A DNA stretch of 64,000 nt from Shimia aestuarii (GCF_900114635.1 NZ_FOTQ01000004.1:246887-310886); one strand, 5' to 3'. Counted from the first letter of the stretch, positions 26,455 to 35,975 are shown. Notes: a model not told the origin generated them from the letters alone. Program-made: numbers and translations.

Positions 26455-28413
26455 TCACTGATACTGCAAAAGATCGCGTGCGTTTGGTGTCAACCGTAGT
26501 GCTCCTTTCCAACTCAAGTGATCACCGTCGCGATAGAGAAGCGTTTCACCATCGAAAAGCGGACACAAGCGGTCGTTGCAAAGAACGCCAAAGAGGGGCT
26601 GGTAAATGACGTTGGGCAAATCTGCCGCGATACCCTTAAGAATGTCTTCGTATTGTGTGCGCTGAGCTTTATAATCTTCCTCAGGGAGGCCAAACTCTGC
26701 CGATCTTCCGGCTTTCATCCGTCTAAGCTGGTCGCGAATATGCAAGGCGCTACCGGTTGGCACATCATCTAGAAGTATTATTTTCCTATCTGGAAAAAGA
26801 CGAGCCAACCGCGCCATTCCGTGCTCGACAGCACTCTTATTGTACTCTGCGCCAGAGCCGTCATACTCATCATCAACCCAAATTCCGCCTTGGTGGCGAT
26901 AGGTGTAGCCCGTCAATTGTAGTTGCCAATAACGCGCAACAATCAATGTTTTGATTGTCGGTCGATTTTTCAGAAATTCGATAAAGGCATCGACATCATC
27001 CGTTCCTTCGCGCCCAAGACGCCAGACGCCAGGAAACGGTGCGAAGCCTGCGTCAGTGTACTGATAGCCAGCAAGATTCAAGTCATTCGCCGCAGCAAAA
27101 ATCGCTGGACTGATAGCATCAGCATGGCTGTCACCCACAAGTACAAAGCTTGGCTCGACCTTTGCCGCGCCACGCACGCACACATCCCCTTTACTGGCGC
27201 GAGACGGATTTACAAAGTGGCAATCCCGACGGTCATGCGCGAAGTTTTTTGAGTTCGCCATCGCAAGTAGGTCGGGATCAACTCTATTTGGCATGCCATC
27301 AAGTTGCCAAATTGCGACGCCGATGCCGATGGACAGGAACATCGCAAAAACTGAACCTGCGGCAATCGTACGAGTGCCGACACGGCTCCTGTCTCGCAAT
27401 GGCTGTTCGACAAAGCGCCAGGACAAATATGCCAGTATGAACGAAATAACCAAACACAAAATGCCGTCCGACCGAGACAGGTCCCCGCGCTGGTAAAAAA
27501 AAAGGGAGATTACCGGCCAGTGCCACAAGTAGAGGGAGTAGGATAGTTTTCCGACAAATGTCATGGGCGAAAGCGAGAGTAGTCTAGTTCCAACACTACG
27601 TCCGTCAGAACCAACGGAAATCAAAAGGAATGCACCCAGGCAAGGCAGTAGGGCTGTAATGCCAGGAAAAAGTGTTTCAGTGTTATAGGCCAAGATAGGC
27701 CACAGTATCGCGGCAAGACCGGCCAAAGAGAGTACATGTTTTCCCCAACCAGGCATCCAAGGTAGTGGTCCCCACCACCGCCGAACGACGGCGATCGCAA
27801 GCAATGAGCCTATAAGCAATTCCCATGCGCGCAGTTGAGGAAGGTAAAATGCGGCTTCGGGAGCCGATGAAGTGGCAATGACCGAAGCCAAAAACGAGCA
27901 AAGACCGACTATGGAGATAAGAACGAACGCGCCTCGCCTACCCAAAACGCGCGATGCAGCGAAAAGCAAGAGCGGAAAGATGATATAATATTGTTCTTCA
28001 ACGCCCAGAGACCATGTGTGAAGCAGCGGCTCGAGTTCAGCTGCTTCGGTGAAGTAGCCTTCTTCGCGAAAAAACCAGATGTTCGCTGCGAACAGAGTGG
28101 TGGCGACAAGAGATTTGCCAAAATCTCTAAAGTCGAATGGCATCATGGTCACGGATGCAGCAAGTGCAGTCGCCAACAACATAGTGAACAAGGCTGGAAA
28201 AATCCGTCGAGCCCGCCTTTCATAAAATTTTAGGATCGAAAACCGGTCAGCGTCGATCTCGGCAACCAACAAGTAGGTGATCAAGTAGCCGGAGATGACA
28301 AAAAAGACGTCAACGCCGACGAACCCTCCAGGCAGCCCAAGGCCAGCGTGATAGATAATCACTGGCAAAACGGCGATCGTTCTCAACCCGTCAATATCTG
28401 CCCTGTATTTCAC
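26455..28413 (-). CDS. O-antigen/exopolysaccharide acyltransferase (OafA-type, acyltransferase-3 plus SGNH)
   Basis: A 652-aa membrane acyltransferase. The N-terminal YRADIDGLRTIAVLPVIIYH and FVGVDVFFVISGYLIT are the acyltransferase-3 signature, followed by about ten membrane helices. The C-terminal periplasmic part is an SGNH esterase-like domain: FVLVGDSHADAISPAI carries the GDSH serine, and DGDHLSWKG near the end supplies the D-x-x-H-like catalytic pair. Such proteins acetylate O-antigen or capsule sugars. It starts with GTG, faces opposite to the rest of the element, and is visibly more AT-rich than the terminase/primase block, so it looks like a separately acquired cargo gene at the attR end. 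Confidence 0.92.
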   Translation of the reverse strand: MKYRADIDGLRTIAVLPVIIYHAGLGLPGGFVGVDVFFVISGYLITYLLVAEIDADRFSILKFYERRARRIFPALFTMLLATALAASVTMMPFDFRDFGKSLVATTLFAANIWFFREEGYFTEAAELEPLLHTWSLGVEEQYYIIFPLLLFAASRVLGRRGAFVLISIVGLCSFLASVIATSSAPEAAFYLPQLRAWELLIGSLLAIAVVRRWWGPLPWMPGWGKHVLSLAGLAAILWPILAYNTETLFPGITALLPCLGAFLLISVGSDGRSVGTRLLSLSPMTFVGKLSYSLYLWHWPVISLFFYQRGDLSRSDGILCLVISFILAYLSWRFVEQPLRDRSRVGTRTIAAGSVFAMFLSIGIGVAIWQLDGMPNRVDPDLLAMANSKNFAHDRRDCHFVNPSRASKGDVCVRGAAKVEPSFVLVGDSHADAISPAIFAAANDLNLAGYQYTDAGFAPFPGVWRLGREGTDDVDAFIEFLKNRPTIKTLIVARYWQLQLTGYTYRHQGGIWVDDEYDGSGAEYNKSAVEHGMARLARLFPDRKIILLDDVPTGSALHIRDQLRRMKAGRSAEFGLPEEDYKAQRTQYEDILKGIAADLPNVIYQPLFGVLCNDRLCPLFDGETLLYRDGDHLSWKGALRLTPNARDLLQYQ

Positions 28414-28940
28414 GCTTGGAAATGCCCTTAACTATTTTCGCCTGTTTTTACCTCAGAAGGTACTACCCTGCTTTTGCTTATCTGAGTTTGCCATTTCCTC
28501 AAAAGAGTTAAGTTAACTTGTGGCGGTACTCGAAATGTTCAAAGTTAGACGATCTCAGACGAGGACTAACATCTTGTAAGTGATTTGAAAACAGGATGCT
28601 GCAGCCTTGTTAATGCAAGGTTGGGTTTTAGCCTACGCCTTTGGCGACGCGACGCATGCAGGGAGGCCTTTCGATCGCAATTTTGCTAGAGTGAACAACC
28701 AAACGATTAAACCGCTACATCTTAGACAGATGAAACCCTGCGGTTACGTTGTGTTTCAAAAACCGTCATTGATAACCTTGGTGCTTCGGTCAGGTTTGCC
28801 CTATGCCGAGTATTGAACCGAGTTTTGGCCCTTCCGGCAGGTTGACGAACCGTACATTTCAAGCGGCCCGACAACGGCAGATCAAATGCCCGAACGATCG
28901 AAGTCACGCGCTTCATTGATGTCGAGACGAATGTTAGCAA

Positions 28941-28967
28941 TTTCAAAGTTGCCTGAAAGTTGCCTGA
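28941..28967 (+). repeat. Right arm-type recombinase site (tandem AGTTGCCTGA)
   Basis: TTTCA followed by two AGTTGCCTGA copies at 28947-28956 and 28958-28967, 11 bp apart and in the same orientation as the left-end pair (16775-16795). It lies 66 bp from attR. The match between two ends 12 kb apart within otherwise unrelated sequence argues for a shared binding protein. Confidence 0.65.
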
Positions 28968-28991
28968 GGTAATTTCAGCCCAAGGCCGCTT

Positions 28992-29030
28992 AATAAAGAA
29001 ACCCGCTAAGTCTTTGACCTAGCGGGCTTT
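28992..29030 (-). terminator. Element-supplied terminator of tRNA-Asn
   Basis: On the minus strand, directly after the tRNA CCA end, CCCGCTA (29020-29026) pairs with TAGCGGG (29002-29008), followed by TTTCTTTATT. It replaces the original terminator that integration left at 16571-16614. Confidence 0.7.
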
Positions 29031-29033
29031 TTA

Positions 29034-29080
29034 TGGCTCCGGCGGTAGGGATCGAACCTACGACCAATTGATTAACAGTC
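29034..29080. repeat. attR: 47-bp repeat within the intact tRNA-Asn
   Basis: Identical to 16622-16668. It forms the 3' 47 bases of the complete tRNA gene from the anticodon loop to the encoded CCA, so insertion preserved a working tRNA. Confidence 0.93.
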
Positions 29081-29108
29081 AACTGCTCTACCGCTGAGCT
29101 ACGCCGGA
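29034..29108 (-). tRNA. tRNA-Asn(GTT), integration target of the element
   Basis: A 75-nt gene with a full cloverleaf: acceptor TCCGGCG/CGCCGGA, D arm GCTC/GAGC, anticodon loop CTGTTAA (GTT), T arm GTAGG/CCTAC with TTCGATC, and encoded CCA. The 5' 28 bases are chromosomal; the 3' 47 bases are shared with attL. Confidence 0.97.
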
Positions 29109-29188
29109 ATGTGGAGCGGGGTATAGCCTCGGTTTTTGAGGACGTCCAGAGGGTTCTTTCACATTTTTTCCAATTTCGGAGAAAAAAA

Positions 29189-30103
29189 TCAGAGACGCGC
29201 AAAAACTGCTTCGGAATGTAACTCGCCCTGCGGTGAAACTATTGATTTTCCTGTCAAATCAACAAGGTGTGCAAACACATTGCGAGTGGCGGCGCCCATC
29301 AGCGCCGTGGGTGTTTCGGTGTAGATACCGCACGCGAGGTCGTATGCGCGGGCTGGTCCCTGTCCGAGGGCCGCGAGAATCTCGGCTTCACGTCCCAAGC
29401 GGTGCGCAATGAGCCAATCGAGGCGTTTAGAGGGGGCGGTGATCGGGGCGCCGTGACCTGAGTGGAAGACGGACCAGTCCCGCGACCGGAGTTTTCGGCA
29501 GGATGCCATGAAGTCTGTCAGGTCACCATCCGGGGGAGAGACAAGGGAACTGGCCCAGCCCATGACATGATCCCCCACAAAGCAGGCATCGCCCATGGCG
29601 AAGGACAGGTGGTTTCCAAAATGGCCGGGGGTGTGGATCGCTTCGAGTGACCAGCCGCCCCCTTGCACGATGTCGCCTTCCTTGAGCAGGTGGTCGGGGG
29701 CAAAATGCGCATCAACTCCTTCTCCACCGCCGGCAAGACCCTTGGCGGCAAGCTCCTGCATAACGGGGCTACGCCCCGTCGAGGCGTCCCCGAATCCATA
29801 GACTGGGGCACCGGTGTCCCGTGACAGGCGGGCGGCCAGCGGGGAGTGGTCGACATGCGCATGCGTGACGAGAATATGGGTTATTTGCTGTCCGGGTTCC
29901 AATGCGGCGAGAATGGCGCTGTTGTGGTCCGCCATGTCCGGCCCCGGATCAATGACGCAGATGTCATCCGTGCCGACGAGATACGTGTTGGTTCCGCGAA
30001 ATGTCATTGGCGATGGGTTTGGCGCCAATACTCGGCGCACATTCGGCGACAGTGCTTCGACAAGACCGGGTTCCGGATCAAATGCAAGAATTTCGGCATC
30101 CAT
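29189..30103 (-). CDS. MBL-fold metallo-hydrolase
   Basis: A 304-aa metallo-beta-lactamase-fold enzyme. The dinuclear zinc motif THAHVDH gives His81, His83, Asp85 and His86; further ligands lie in HTPGHFGNH and the later histidine of HSGHGAP. MTFRGTNTYLVG and VIDPGPDMADH are typical of the subgroup near glyoxalase II and LACTB2 (which acts on thioesters or RNA). The start at 30103 follows AAGGAAGG and is preferred to a 10-codon longer frame. It is divergent from the sensor-kinase gene with only 39 bp between. The substrate is unknown. Confidence 0.9.
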   Translation of the reverse strand: MDAEILAFDPEPGLVEALSPNVRRVLAPNPSPMTFRGTNTYLVGTDDICVIDPGPDMADHNSAILAALEPGQQITHILVTHAHVDHSPLAARLSRDTGAPVYGFGDASTGRSPVMQELAAKGLAGGGEGVDAHFAPDHLLKEGDIVQGGGWSLEAIHTPGHFGNHLSFAMGDACFVGDHVMGWASSLVSPPDGDLTDFMASCRKLRSRDWSVFHSGHGAPITAPSKRLDWLIAHRLGREAEILAALGQGPARAYDLACGIYTETPTALMGAATRNVFAHLVDLTGKSIVSPQGELHSEAVFARL

Positions 30104-30142
30104 GGGCTTTCCTTCCTTGGCGGGTCGCGGCAAGACTTAGAC

Positions 30143-31447
30143 ATGTTTTTCAAATGGCTCAAACGCTATATGCCCCGTAGCCTTTATGGACGGGCCGCAC
30201 TTATCCTGATCTTCCCGGTTGTGTTCTTGCAGCTGGTGGTTTCATTCGTCTTCATTCAGCGCCATTTCGAAGGCGTGACCGATCAGATGACCCGAGCCGT
30301 GGCGAGAGAGATTTCGCTTGTTCTGGTTGCAGCGGAACGCCGGAATGAAGATCCGGAGGAGTTTCGGAGAATAACGGACACATTGGCCATGGAGATGTCC
30401 TTCCCGGATGATTTATCCGGGGAAGACACGCGGATTTGGTACGATTTCTCGGCTCTGATCGTGGGGCGCAATCTCTACCAAAAAGTGCCGGGGCTGGAAT
30501 TTGTGCAGCTTGCCCAAAACAAGAGGGTTCGTTTGGGAATATCTTATGATACCGGACCCGTGGTTATCGCGTTCGACCGGTCACGGGTGTCGGCATCAAA
30601 CTCTCATCAGCTTCTGGTAAACATGGTGTTTTTTGGCGGGCTTCTGACGCTTGTGGCATATCTTTATCTACGCAACCAGCTGCGTCCGATTACCAAGCTG
30701 GCTGCGGCGAGCGAAGCCTTTGGGCGGGGACGGAACGTGCCCTATTCGCCGGGTGGCGCGGTCGAGGTGCGTGCCGCCGGAAATGCATTTCTGGACATGC
30801 GCAACCGGATCGAACGTCAGATTGAACAACGTACCCTCATGTTATCAGGGGTCAGCCACGACTTGCGCACACCATTGACCCGGCTGAAGCTTGGACTGTC
30901 CATGCTGGAAGACGAAGACCGTGAGCCGCTGGAACGGGATGTGGAAGACATGCAGCGGATGCTGGACGCTTTCCTGAGTTTCGCACGCGGGGCTTATGAG
31001 GGTGAACCGGAAACGGTTGATCCGCGAGCCCTGATAGAGCGGGTTGTTGAGGACTGTGCCCGCGGCGGGCAGGATGTGAGCCTGATTGAATGTGAGGGTC
31101 ATGGCGAAGTGTCATGGCGTATTCTGGCTGTACGTCGGGCCGTCGAGAACCTGATCGGCAATGCGGTTCGATATGGTGAGCGGGCAGAAGTTTCGCTTCG
31201 CATCACTGAAAAATCCGTGCGAATCCGAGTGGAAGATTGCGGGCCTGGAATCGCGCCACAGGATCGGGAAGAGGCGCTCAAGCCTTTTGCCCGTCTGGAA
31301 CCGGGTCGCAATCAGAACCGGGGATTGGGGGTCGGGCTTGGTCTGTCCATTGCCGCGGACGTCGCGCGCGCGCATGGTGGCGTGCTGCGGCTCGAAAGGA
31401 GCGAGCGGCTTGGCGGTCTGTGCGCCGATATGGTCTTTGCCCGCTAA
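30143..31447 (+). CDS. Sensor histidine kinase (EnvZ-like), no adjacent response regulator
   Basis: A 434-aa membrane kinase. TM1 (about 14-35), a short periplasmic domain, TM2 (about 155-175) and a HAMP segment are followed by the phosphoacceptor box SGVSHDLRTPLTRLKLG (His239). The ATPase lobe has N and G boxes NAVRYG, EDCGPGIAPQDRE and GLGVGLGLSIAADVARAHGG. The organisation is that of EnvZ-type kinases. The start MFFKWLKRYMPRSLYGR at 30143 is chosen because the longer frame runs into the divergent MBL gene. The expected OmpR-type partner is not in the window. Confidence 0.93.
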   Translation: MFFKWLKRYMPRSLYGRAALILIFPVVFLQLVVSFVFIQRHFEGVTDQMTRAVAREISLVLVAAERRNEDPEEFRRITDTLAMEMSFPDDLSGEDTRIWYDFSALIVGRNLYQKVPGLEFVQLAQNKRVRLGISYDTGPVVIAFDRSRVSASNSHQLLVNMVFFGGLLTLVAYLYLRNQLRPITKLAAASEAFGRGRNVPYSPGGAVEVRAAGNAFLDMRNRIERQIEQRTLMLSGVSHDLRTPLTRLKLGLSMLEDEDREPLERDVEDMQRMLDAFLSFARGAYEGEPETVDPRALIERVVEDCARGGQDVSLIECEGHGEVSWRILAVRRAVENLIGNAVRYGERAEVSLRITEKSVRIRVEDCGPGIAPQDREEALKPFARLEPGRNQNRGLGVGLGLSIAADVARAHGGVLRLERSERLGGLCADMVFAR

Positions 31448-31589
31448 CTCATCTTTTTCGTGACGTTTTTTGTCCGGTGGTTCCTTAGCGACAACCATTG
31501 TGGGAATCCGTATGCCGTGTTTGAATGCCCCAAAGGTTTATTGCTGGAAATCCTGCACAAGGATCGCTGCAAAAAAGAGGTTTCAATTG

Positions 31590-32720
31590 ATGAAGAAAGT
31601 CCTGCAATTCGGGTTGAATGGTCTGGCGGCCTTGATTTTGTCTCAGGCGGTTGCGTTTGCTCAGGACGCGGCCGCTCCGAAAGTGGCTGTTGCGGCCGCA
31701 TATATGGACGAACTGATCGATACGGCTGAGTTCATCGGCAAAGGTGAGGCCATCGACAAAGTCGATATCATCGCGCGGGTCGGCGGATTTGTCGAAGAGG
31801 TGCTGGTTGAGGACGGGCAGTTCGTCAAAAAGGGCGATGTTCTCTATCGGATTGAGGATGACACATATTCCGCCACGCTTGCCGCACGTGAGGCAGATCT
31901 GGCGCAGGCGCATGCGAACCTGCACCTCTCTGAAGTTGAGCTTGCCCGGAAGGAAGAACTTTTCGAACGTCAAGTCGGCACTGAGGCGGATCGAGATGTG
32001 GCCTATGCGAACAACCAGGTCGCGATCGCCGGTGTGCAGATTGCGGAAGCCGCCGTGCGCATGGCACAGCTGGACGTGGACTACACGGAAGTACACGCAC
32101 CCTTTGATGGGCGCGTTGGCCGTACGACCGCCAGTGTGGGTGAGTTGGTCGGACCAAGCAGCCCGCCATTGATCAACCTGGTGCGGCTGGCACCGATCTA
32201 TGTCGAGTTTTCGCTTACCGAACGACAATTGATGAATATCATGGAGCAATTCGACGCGACCATTGCCGAGGTGGGCAACAACCCGAGAACGCCGGATGTT
32301 TTTGTGGTTTTGCCCAACGGAGAAGAGCTGGATGAGGCCGGGCGAGTGGTTTTTGCAGACAACCGTATCGACCCGATGACCGGGACCATTACTATCCGGG
32401 CGCAATTCGAAAACAAGCGGGGCTTTATCGTTGACGGATCATTCCTGACCGTGCGGGTTGAGGATCCGGAACCGCGGGAGGTGCTGATGATCCCTCAGGC
32501 GTCTGTCCAGCGGGATCAGCGGGGCGATTTTGTTCTGGTGGTCGGTCAGCAGGGAACGGTGGAACAGCGCTATGTCACTCTTGGACGTCAGGTTGAAACG
32601 GCTGTTGTTGTTGAAGACGGAATGCGCGAAGGCGAGGCCGTGATTGTCGAAGGCTTGCAGCGTGTGCGGCCGGGCGTTGCGGTTGACGCCGTGCTCGCTG
32701 GCACGTCGAAAGAGGAGTAA
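31590..32720 (+). CDS. RND efflux periplasmic adaptor (membrane fusion protein)
   Basis: A 376-aa AcrA/MexA-type adaptor. A signal peptide (residues about 1-25, ending AFAQDA) precedes the lipoyl/barrel-sandwich half (IIARVGGFVEEVLVEDGQFVKKGDVLYRI) and a short helical hairpin. The second lipoyl half is AQLDVDYTEVHAPFDGRVGRT, followed by beta-barrel and membrane-proximal domains. The RND pump gene follows after 6 bp. No outer-membrane channel gene is nearby, so a TolC homologue elsewhere is presumably shared. The gap to the kinase gene (142 bp) may hold its promoter. Confidence 0.94.
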   Translation: MKKVLQFGLNGLAALILSQAVAFAQDAAAPKVAVAAAYMDELIDTAEFIGKGEAIDKVDIIARVGGFVEEVLVEDGQFVKKGDVLYRIEDDTYSATLAAREADLAQAHANLHLSEVELARKEELFERQVGTEADRDVAYANNQVAIAGVQIAEAAVRMAQLDVDYTEVHAPFDGRVGRTTASVGELVGPSSPPLINLVRLAPIYVEFSLTERQLMNIMEQFDATIAEVGNNPRTPDVFVVLPNGEELDEAGRVVFADNRIDPMTGTITIRAQFENKRGFIVDGSFLTVRVEDPEPREVLMIPQASVQRDQRGDFVLVVGQQGTVEQRYVTLGRQVETAVVVEDGMREGEAVIVEGLQRVRPGVAVDAVLAGTSKEE

Positions 32721-32726
32721 GACAAC

Positions 32727-35700
32727 GTGTTCTCCTCGATCTTTATTGCGCGCCCCAAGACGTCGTTCGTGATTTCACTGGTTCTGACCCTCATGGGGAT
32801 CATCGGATTTGTCGCGCTGCCGGTGGAACAATTCCCAGAGATCACGCCGCCGGTGGTGAATGTCAGCGCCAACTATACCGGTGCCAACTCGGAAACCGTT
32901 GAAAACACCGTCGCAGCGCCGATCGAGGCACAGGTCAACGGTGTGGATGACATGATTTACATGTCCTCGGACAGCACGGATACCGGATCCTACAATCTTT
33001 CAGTCACATTCGAAGTCGGTACCGATCCGGATATTGCGTCGGTGAACGTCCAGAACCGGGTGGCTCAGGCGGTCGCCTCTCTGCCGACGGAAGTGACCAA
33101 TTCGGGTGTTGTGACACAGAAATCGTCATCCAACATGCTGTTGATCGTTACGCTGGCCTCCCCCAACAAGACATATGACGAAGTTTTCCTTTCCAACTAT
33201 GCGTCGATCAACCTTAAGGATGCTTTGGCGCGTGTTGGCGGGGTCGGCAAGGCCGACGTCATGACCAATTTCGAATACTCCATGCGGATGTGGATGGATC
33301 CAGACCGCATGGCCGGGTTGGGGCTCACACCGACAGACCTTGTGGCAGCGATTCGCGAGCAGAACCTTGAAGTCTCTGCAGGGCAGGTGGGAACCCCTCC
33401 AGTGCCGGCCGGGCAACAATTTCAATATACGATCAAGTCAAAAGGGCGCCTGACGACTGTCAAGGAGTTCGAAGACATCGTTCTTCGGACTGGTGACGCC
33501 GGAAGCATCGTGCGAATTCGGGATGTTGCGCGGGTTGAGTTGGGATCAAGCTACTACAACGCCTCGGGGCGCTTTTCGGGCAATCCCGCGACGGTTCTTG
33601 CGATCTACCAGGCGCCTGGCGCGAACGCTTTGGCCGTTCGCGATGGCGTGATGACCGAACTGGAACGTCTGTCCCTCGCGTTTCCGGATGATGTAGAGTT
33701 TGCGGTTCCGTTCGATTCCACGCGCTTTGTGAACCAGTCACTGAAGGATGTGATGGTCACGCTGATGCAGACCTTCGTTCTGGTGATCGCGGTTGTTTTC
33801 ATCTTCCTCGGGAGTGTGCGGGCCACGGTCATTCCAGCAGTCGCAATTCCCGTGTCGCTGATCGGGACCTTCGCATTTCTTCTGGCATTCGGGATGTCGC
33901 TAAACACGATTTCGCTATTCGCGTTGGTTTTGGCGATCGGGATCGTGGTGGATGACGCGATCGTCGTTGTTGAAAACGTCGAACGGATCATTGCTGAAGA
34001 GGGGTTGAGTCCGCCGGACGCGACCCGCAAGGCGATGCAACAGATCACTGGTCCGGTGATTGCAACCACCTTGGTTCTGCTGGCGGTGTTTGTCCCCGTG
34101 ACCTTCATGCCGGGAATCACGGGGAGGCTATATTCCCAGTTCGCTGTAACGATTTCGACGGCTGTCGTGATCTCCTCCGTGAACGCGCTGACCTTGTCCC
34201 CAGCGTTGTGCTCGTTGATCCTGAAGGCGCGCTCGGGTCCGCCCAAGGGGCTGCTGGCGGTGTTCGAACGGGGTATCGGAGGCGTGCGCGGCGGGTATGT
34301 CGGGATCGTCAAGCGCATGGTGCGCATTCCCCTGATCGCTCTGGCGATCCTTGGTGGACTTATCCTTGGTGGTGGGTCTCTGATGAAAGCGCTTCCAGCC
34401 GGGTTCATTCCCTTGGAAGACAACGGGTATCTCTTCGTCGATGTCCAATTGCCCGATGCCGCCTCGTTGGAGCGTACGGAAGCGGTGACGAACCGGCTGA
34501 ACGAACAGATCCTGGAAGTGCCCGGCGTGGTGTCGACCGTGCTTGTGAACGGGTTCAGCCTGTTGAGCGGCGGTAGCTCGAACGGGGCGATGATCATCGC
34601 GAACCTTGCGCCATGGACCGAGCGGGAAACGCCGGAGTTGAGTGCTAACGGAGTTCTGCGAAATATCCTTGGCATCGCCAATCAGGAAGTGGCCGCCAGC
34701 GTCATCGCGTTCAACCCGCCGCCCATTTCGGGTCTTGGCATGAGCGCCGGTGTGGAAATGAAAGTGCAACAGACCGGAGGTGGCTCGGCACAGGATCTTT
34801 CGGCAGCTGTGGGATCTCTTGTTTATGCAGCGAACCAGCGGCCCGAGCTTGCGCAGGCCTATTCGACGTTCCGGGCCAATGTGCCAAAAGTGTTCGTTGA
34901 TCTTGACCGGGAGAAGGCCAAGTCTCTCAATGTATCCGTCGCGGACGTATTCCAGACTCTGCAAGGTTACATGGGATCGATCTATGTCAACGATTTCAAC
35001 CTGTTTGGGCGGGTCTATCGCGTCATGATCCAGGCCGAAGGTGAATATCGCGACCGGGTCGAGGATATCAACAGCCTGTATGTGCGTTCGCAATCGGGGG
35101 AAATGGTACCGTTGGGTACACTGGTCACGGTGAAAAAGGAACTGGGGCCTGTTGCGCTTAATCGCTACAACATGTTCCGCTCGGCAACGGTGACGGCGGT
35201 TCCCAAGGAAGGATTGTCGACGGGCGATGCGATCCGGGTGCTCGAGGAAGAGGCCGCGAATGCCTTGCCGCCAGGTTATGCGTTCGAATGGACCGGCACG
35301 GCCCAGCAGCAACAGGCAGCTGGGGGTCTGGTGGCGCTCATTCTCGCGATGGCGGTGATTTTCGGGTACCTGTTCCTTGTTGCGCAATATGAAAGCTGGA
35401 CCATGCCGATTGGTATTCTGCTGTCGGTGACGGTGGCGCTCTTCGGTGCCTTGGCAGCGGTGGCCATCGCGGGTGGGGATGTGAACCTCTATACCCAGAT
35501 CGGGATGATCATGCTGATTGGTCTGGCCTCCAAGAACGCGATCCTGATTGTGGAGTTCGCAATGGAACGCAGGGCATCCGGCCTGTCCATTCGCGAAGCG
35601 GCGATCGAGGCCGCATCCCAGCGGTTCCGGGCCGTGATGATGACCGCGTTGTCCTTCCTGCTGGGGGTGGTGCCATTGGTTGCTGCCAGCGGCGCTGGTG

Positions 35701-35855
35701 CGGCGTCGCAGCAGGCGATCGGTATCGCCGTCTTTGGTGGCATGTTGGCTGCAACTGTGATCGGGGTAATCATCGTGCCCGTCCTGTACGTTCTACTGCA
35801 AGGCGCACGTGAATGGATCAAGGGCCAGGGCAAGCCCAAGGTGCAGGAAGGGTGA
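32727..35855 (+). CDS. RND multidrug efflux transporter (AcrB/MexB type)
   Basis: A 1042-aa proton-driven inner-membrane pump with the duplicated layout of twelve helices and two large periplasmic loops. [19 protein letters not shown] at the start, [21 protein letters not shown], the TM4 [16 protein letters not shown] proton-relay aspartates and the second-half [14 protein letters not shown] are diagnostic. The start is GTG at 32727 with AGAGGAG nine bases upstream. It is co-transcribed with the adaptor. The substrate range cannot be read from sequence. Confidence 0.95.
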   Translation: MFSSIFIARPKTSFVISLVLTLMGIIGFVALPVEQFPEITPPVVNVSANYTGANSETVENTVAAPIEAQVNGVDDMIYMSSDSTDTGSYNLSVTFEVGTDPDIASVNVQNRVAQAVASLPTEVTNSGVVTQKSSSNMLLIVTLASPNKTYDEVFLSNYASINLKDALARVGGVGKADVMTNFEYSMRMWMDPDRMAGLGLTPTDLVAAIREQNLEVSAGQVGTPPVPAGQQFQYTIKSKGRLTTVKEFEDIVLRTGDAGSIVRIRDVARVELGSSYYNASGRFSGNPATVLAIYQAPGANALAVRDGVMTELERLSLAFPDDVEFAVPFDSTRFVNQSLKDVMVTLMQTFVLVIAVVFIFLGSVRATVIPAVAIPVSLIGTFAFLLAFGMSLNTISLFALVLAIGIVVDDAIVVVENVERIIAEEGLSPPDATRKAMQQITGPVIATTLVLLAVFVPVTFMPGITGRLYSQFAVTISTAVVISSVNALTLSPALCSLILKARSGPPKGLLAVFERGIGGVRGGYVGIVKRMVRIPLIALAILGGLILGGGSLMKALPAGFIPLEDNGYLFVDVQLPDAASLERTEAVTNRLNEQILEVPGVVSTVLVNGFSLLSGGSSNGAMIIANLAPWTERETPELSANGVLRNILGIANQEVAASVIAFNPPPISGLGMSAGVEMKVQQTGGGSAQDLSAAVGSLVYAANQRPELAQAYSTFRANVPKVFVDLDREKAKSLNVSVADVFQTLQGYMGSIYVNDFNLFGRVYRVMIQAEGEYRDRVEDINSLYVRSQSGEMVPLGTLVTVKKELGPVALNRYNMFRSATVTAVPKEGLSTGDAIRVLEEEAANALPPGYAFEWTGTAQQQQAAGGLVALILAMAVIFGYLFLVAQYESWTMPIGILLSVTVALFGALAAVAIAGGDVNLYTQIGMIMLIGLASKNAILIVEFAMERRASGLSIREAAIEAASQRFRAVMMTALSFLLGVVPLVAASGAGAASQQAIGIAVFGGMLAATVIGVIIVPVLYVLLQGAREWIKGQGKPKVQEG

Positions 35856-35866
35856 TTGGCAGGGGT

Positions 35867-35942
35867 TGGTAGGCCCGGCAGGATTCGAACCTGCAACCAA
35901 AGCGTTATGAGCGCTCTGCTCTAACCGTTGAGCTACAGGCCC
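35867..35942 (-). tRNA. tRNA with CAT anticodon, probably tRNA-Ile2 (lysidine type)
   Basis: A 76-nt cloverleaf: acceptor GGGCCTG/CGGGCCT, D arm GCTC/GAGC, anticodon stem GAGCG/CGCTT around CTCATAA, T arm GCAGG/CCTGC with TTCGAAT, and encoded CCA. CAT occurs in initiator, elongator Met and Ile2 tRNAs. The G-U first pair of the anticodon stem and the acceptor resemble Ile2 more than Met; the class is probable, not certain. Confidence 0.9.
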
Positions 35943-35975
35943 GCCTGAGGCCATTTGCTAACAGAACAGACAGGC

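Larger units (their letters stand above)
28414..29033. other. Non-coding right end of the element
   Basis: 620 bp without a credible gene. Short open frames here have no ribosome-binding sites or protein-like composition. The stretch is relatively AT-rich. It contains the putative acyltransferase promoter region (upstream of 28413 on the minus strand), the right arm-type repeat and the element-supplied tRNA terminator listed separately. Confidence 0.6.
16622..29080. mobile_element. Integrative phage-satellite-like element in tRNA-Asn(GTT), about 12.4 kb
   Basis: Bounded by a perfect 47-bp direct repeat of the tRNA-Asn 3' portion; the repeat-to-repeat distance is 12,412 bp. Content in order: tyrosine integrase, unknown gene, AlpA/excisionase-like HTH, two unknown genes, primase-helicase, symmetric iteron region, HNH nuclease, probable TerS, TerL, and an acyltransferase on the opposite strand. 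No portal, capsid, protease, tail, holin or lysin gene is present. This gene set and order resemble phage-inducible chromosomal islands and other virion-packaged satellites (established class); membership here is inference. No CI- or Stl-like master repressor was recognised. Confidence 0.88.

Noticed and set aside
28607..28816. A 69-codon open frame in the right end of the element
   Set aside because: No ribosome-binding site and no protein-like pattern; it lies in AT-richer non-coding sequence.
16622..29080. Reading the element as an ordinary degraded prophage
   Set aside because: All recognisable modules are intact and tightly overlapping, and there are no remnants of portal, capsid, tail or lysis genes between terL and attR. 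Not fully excluded.
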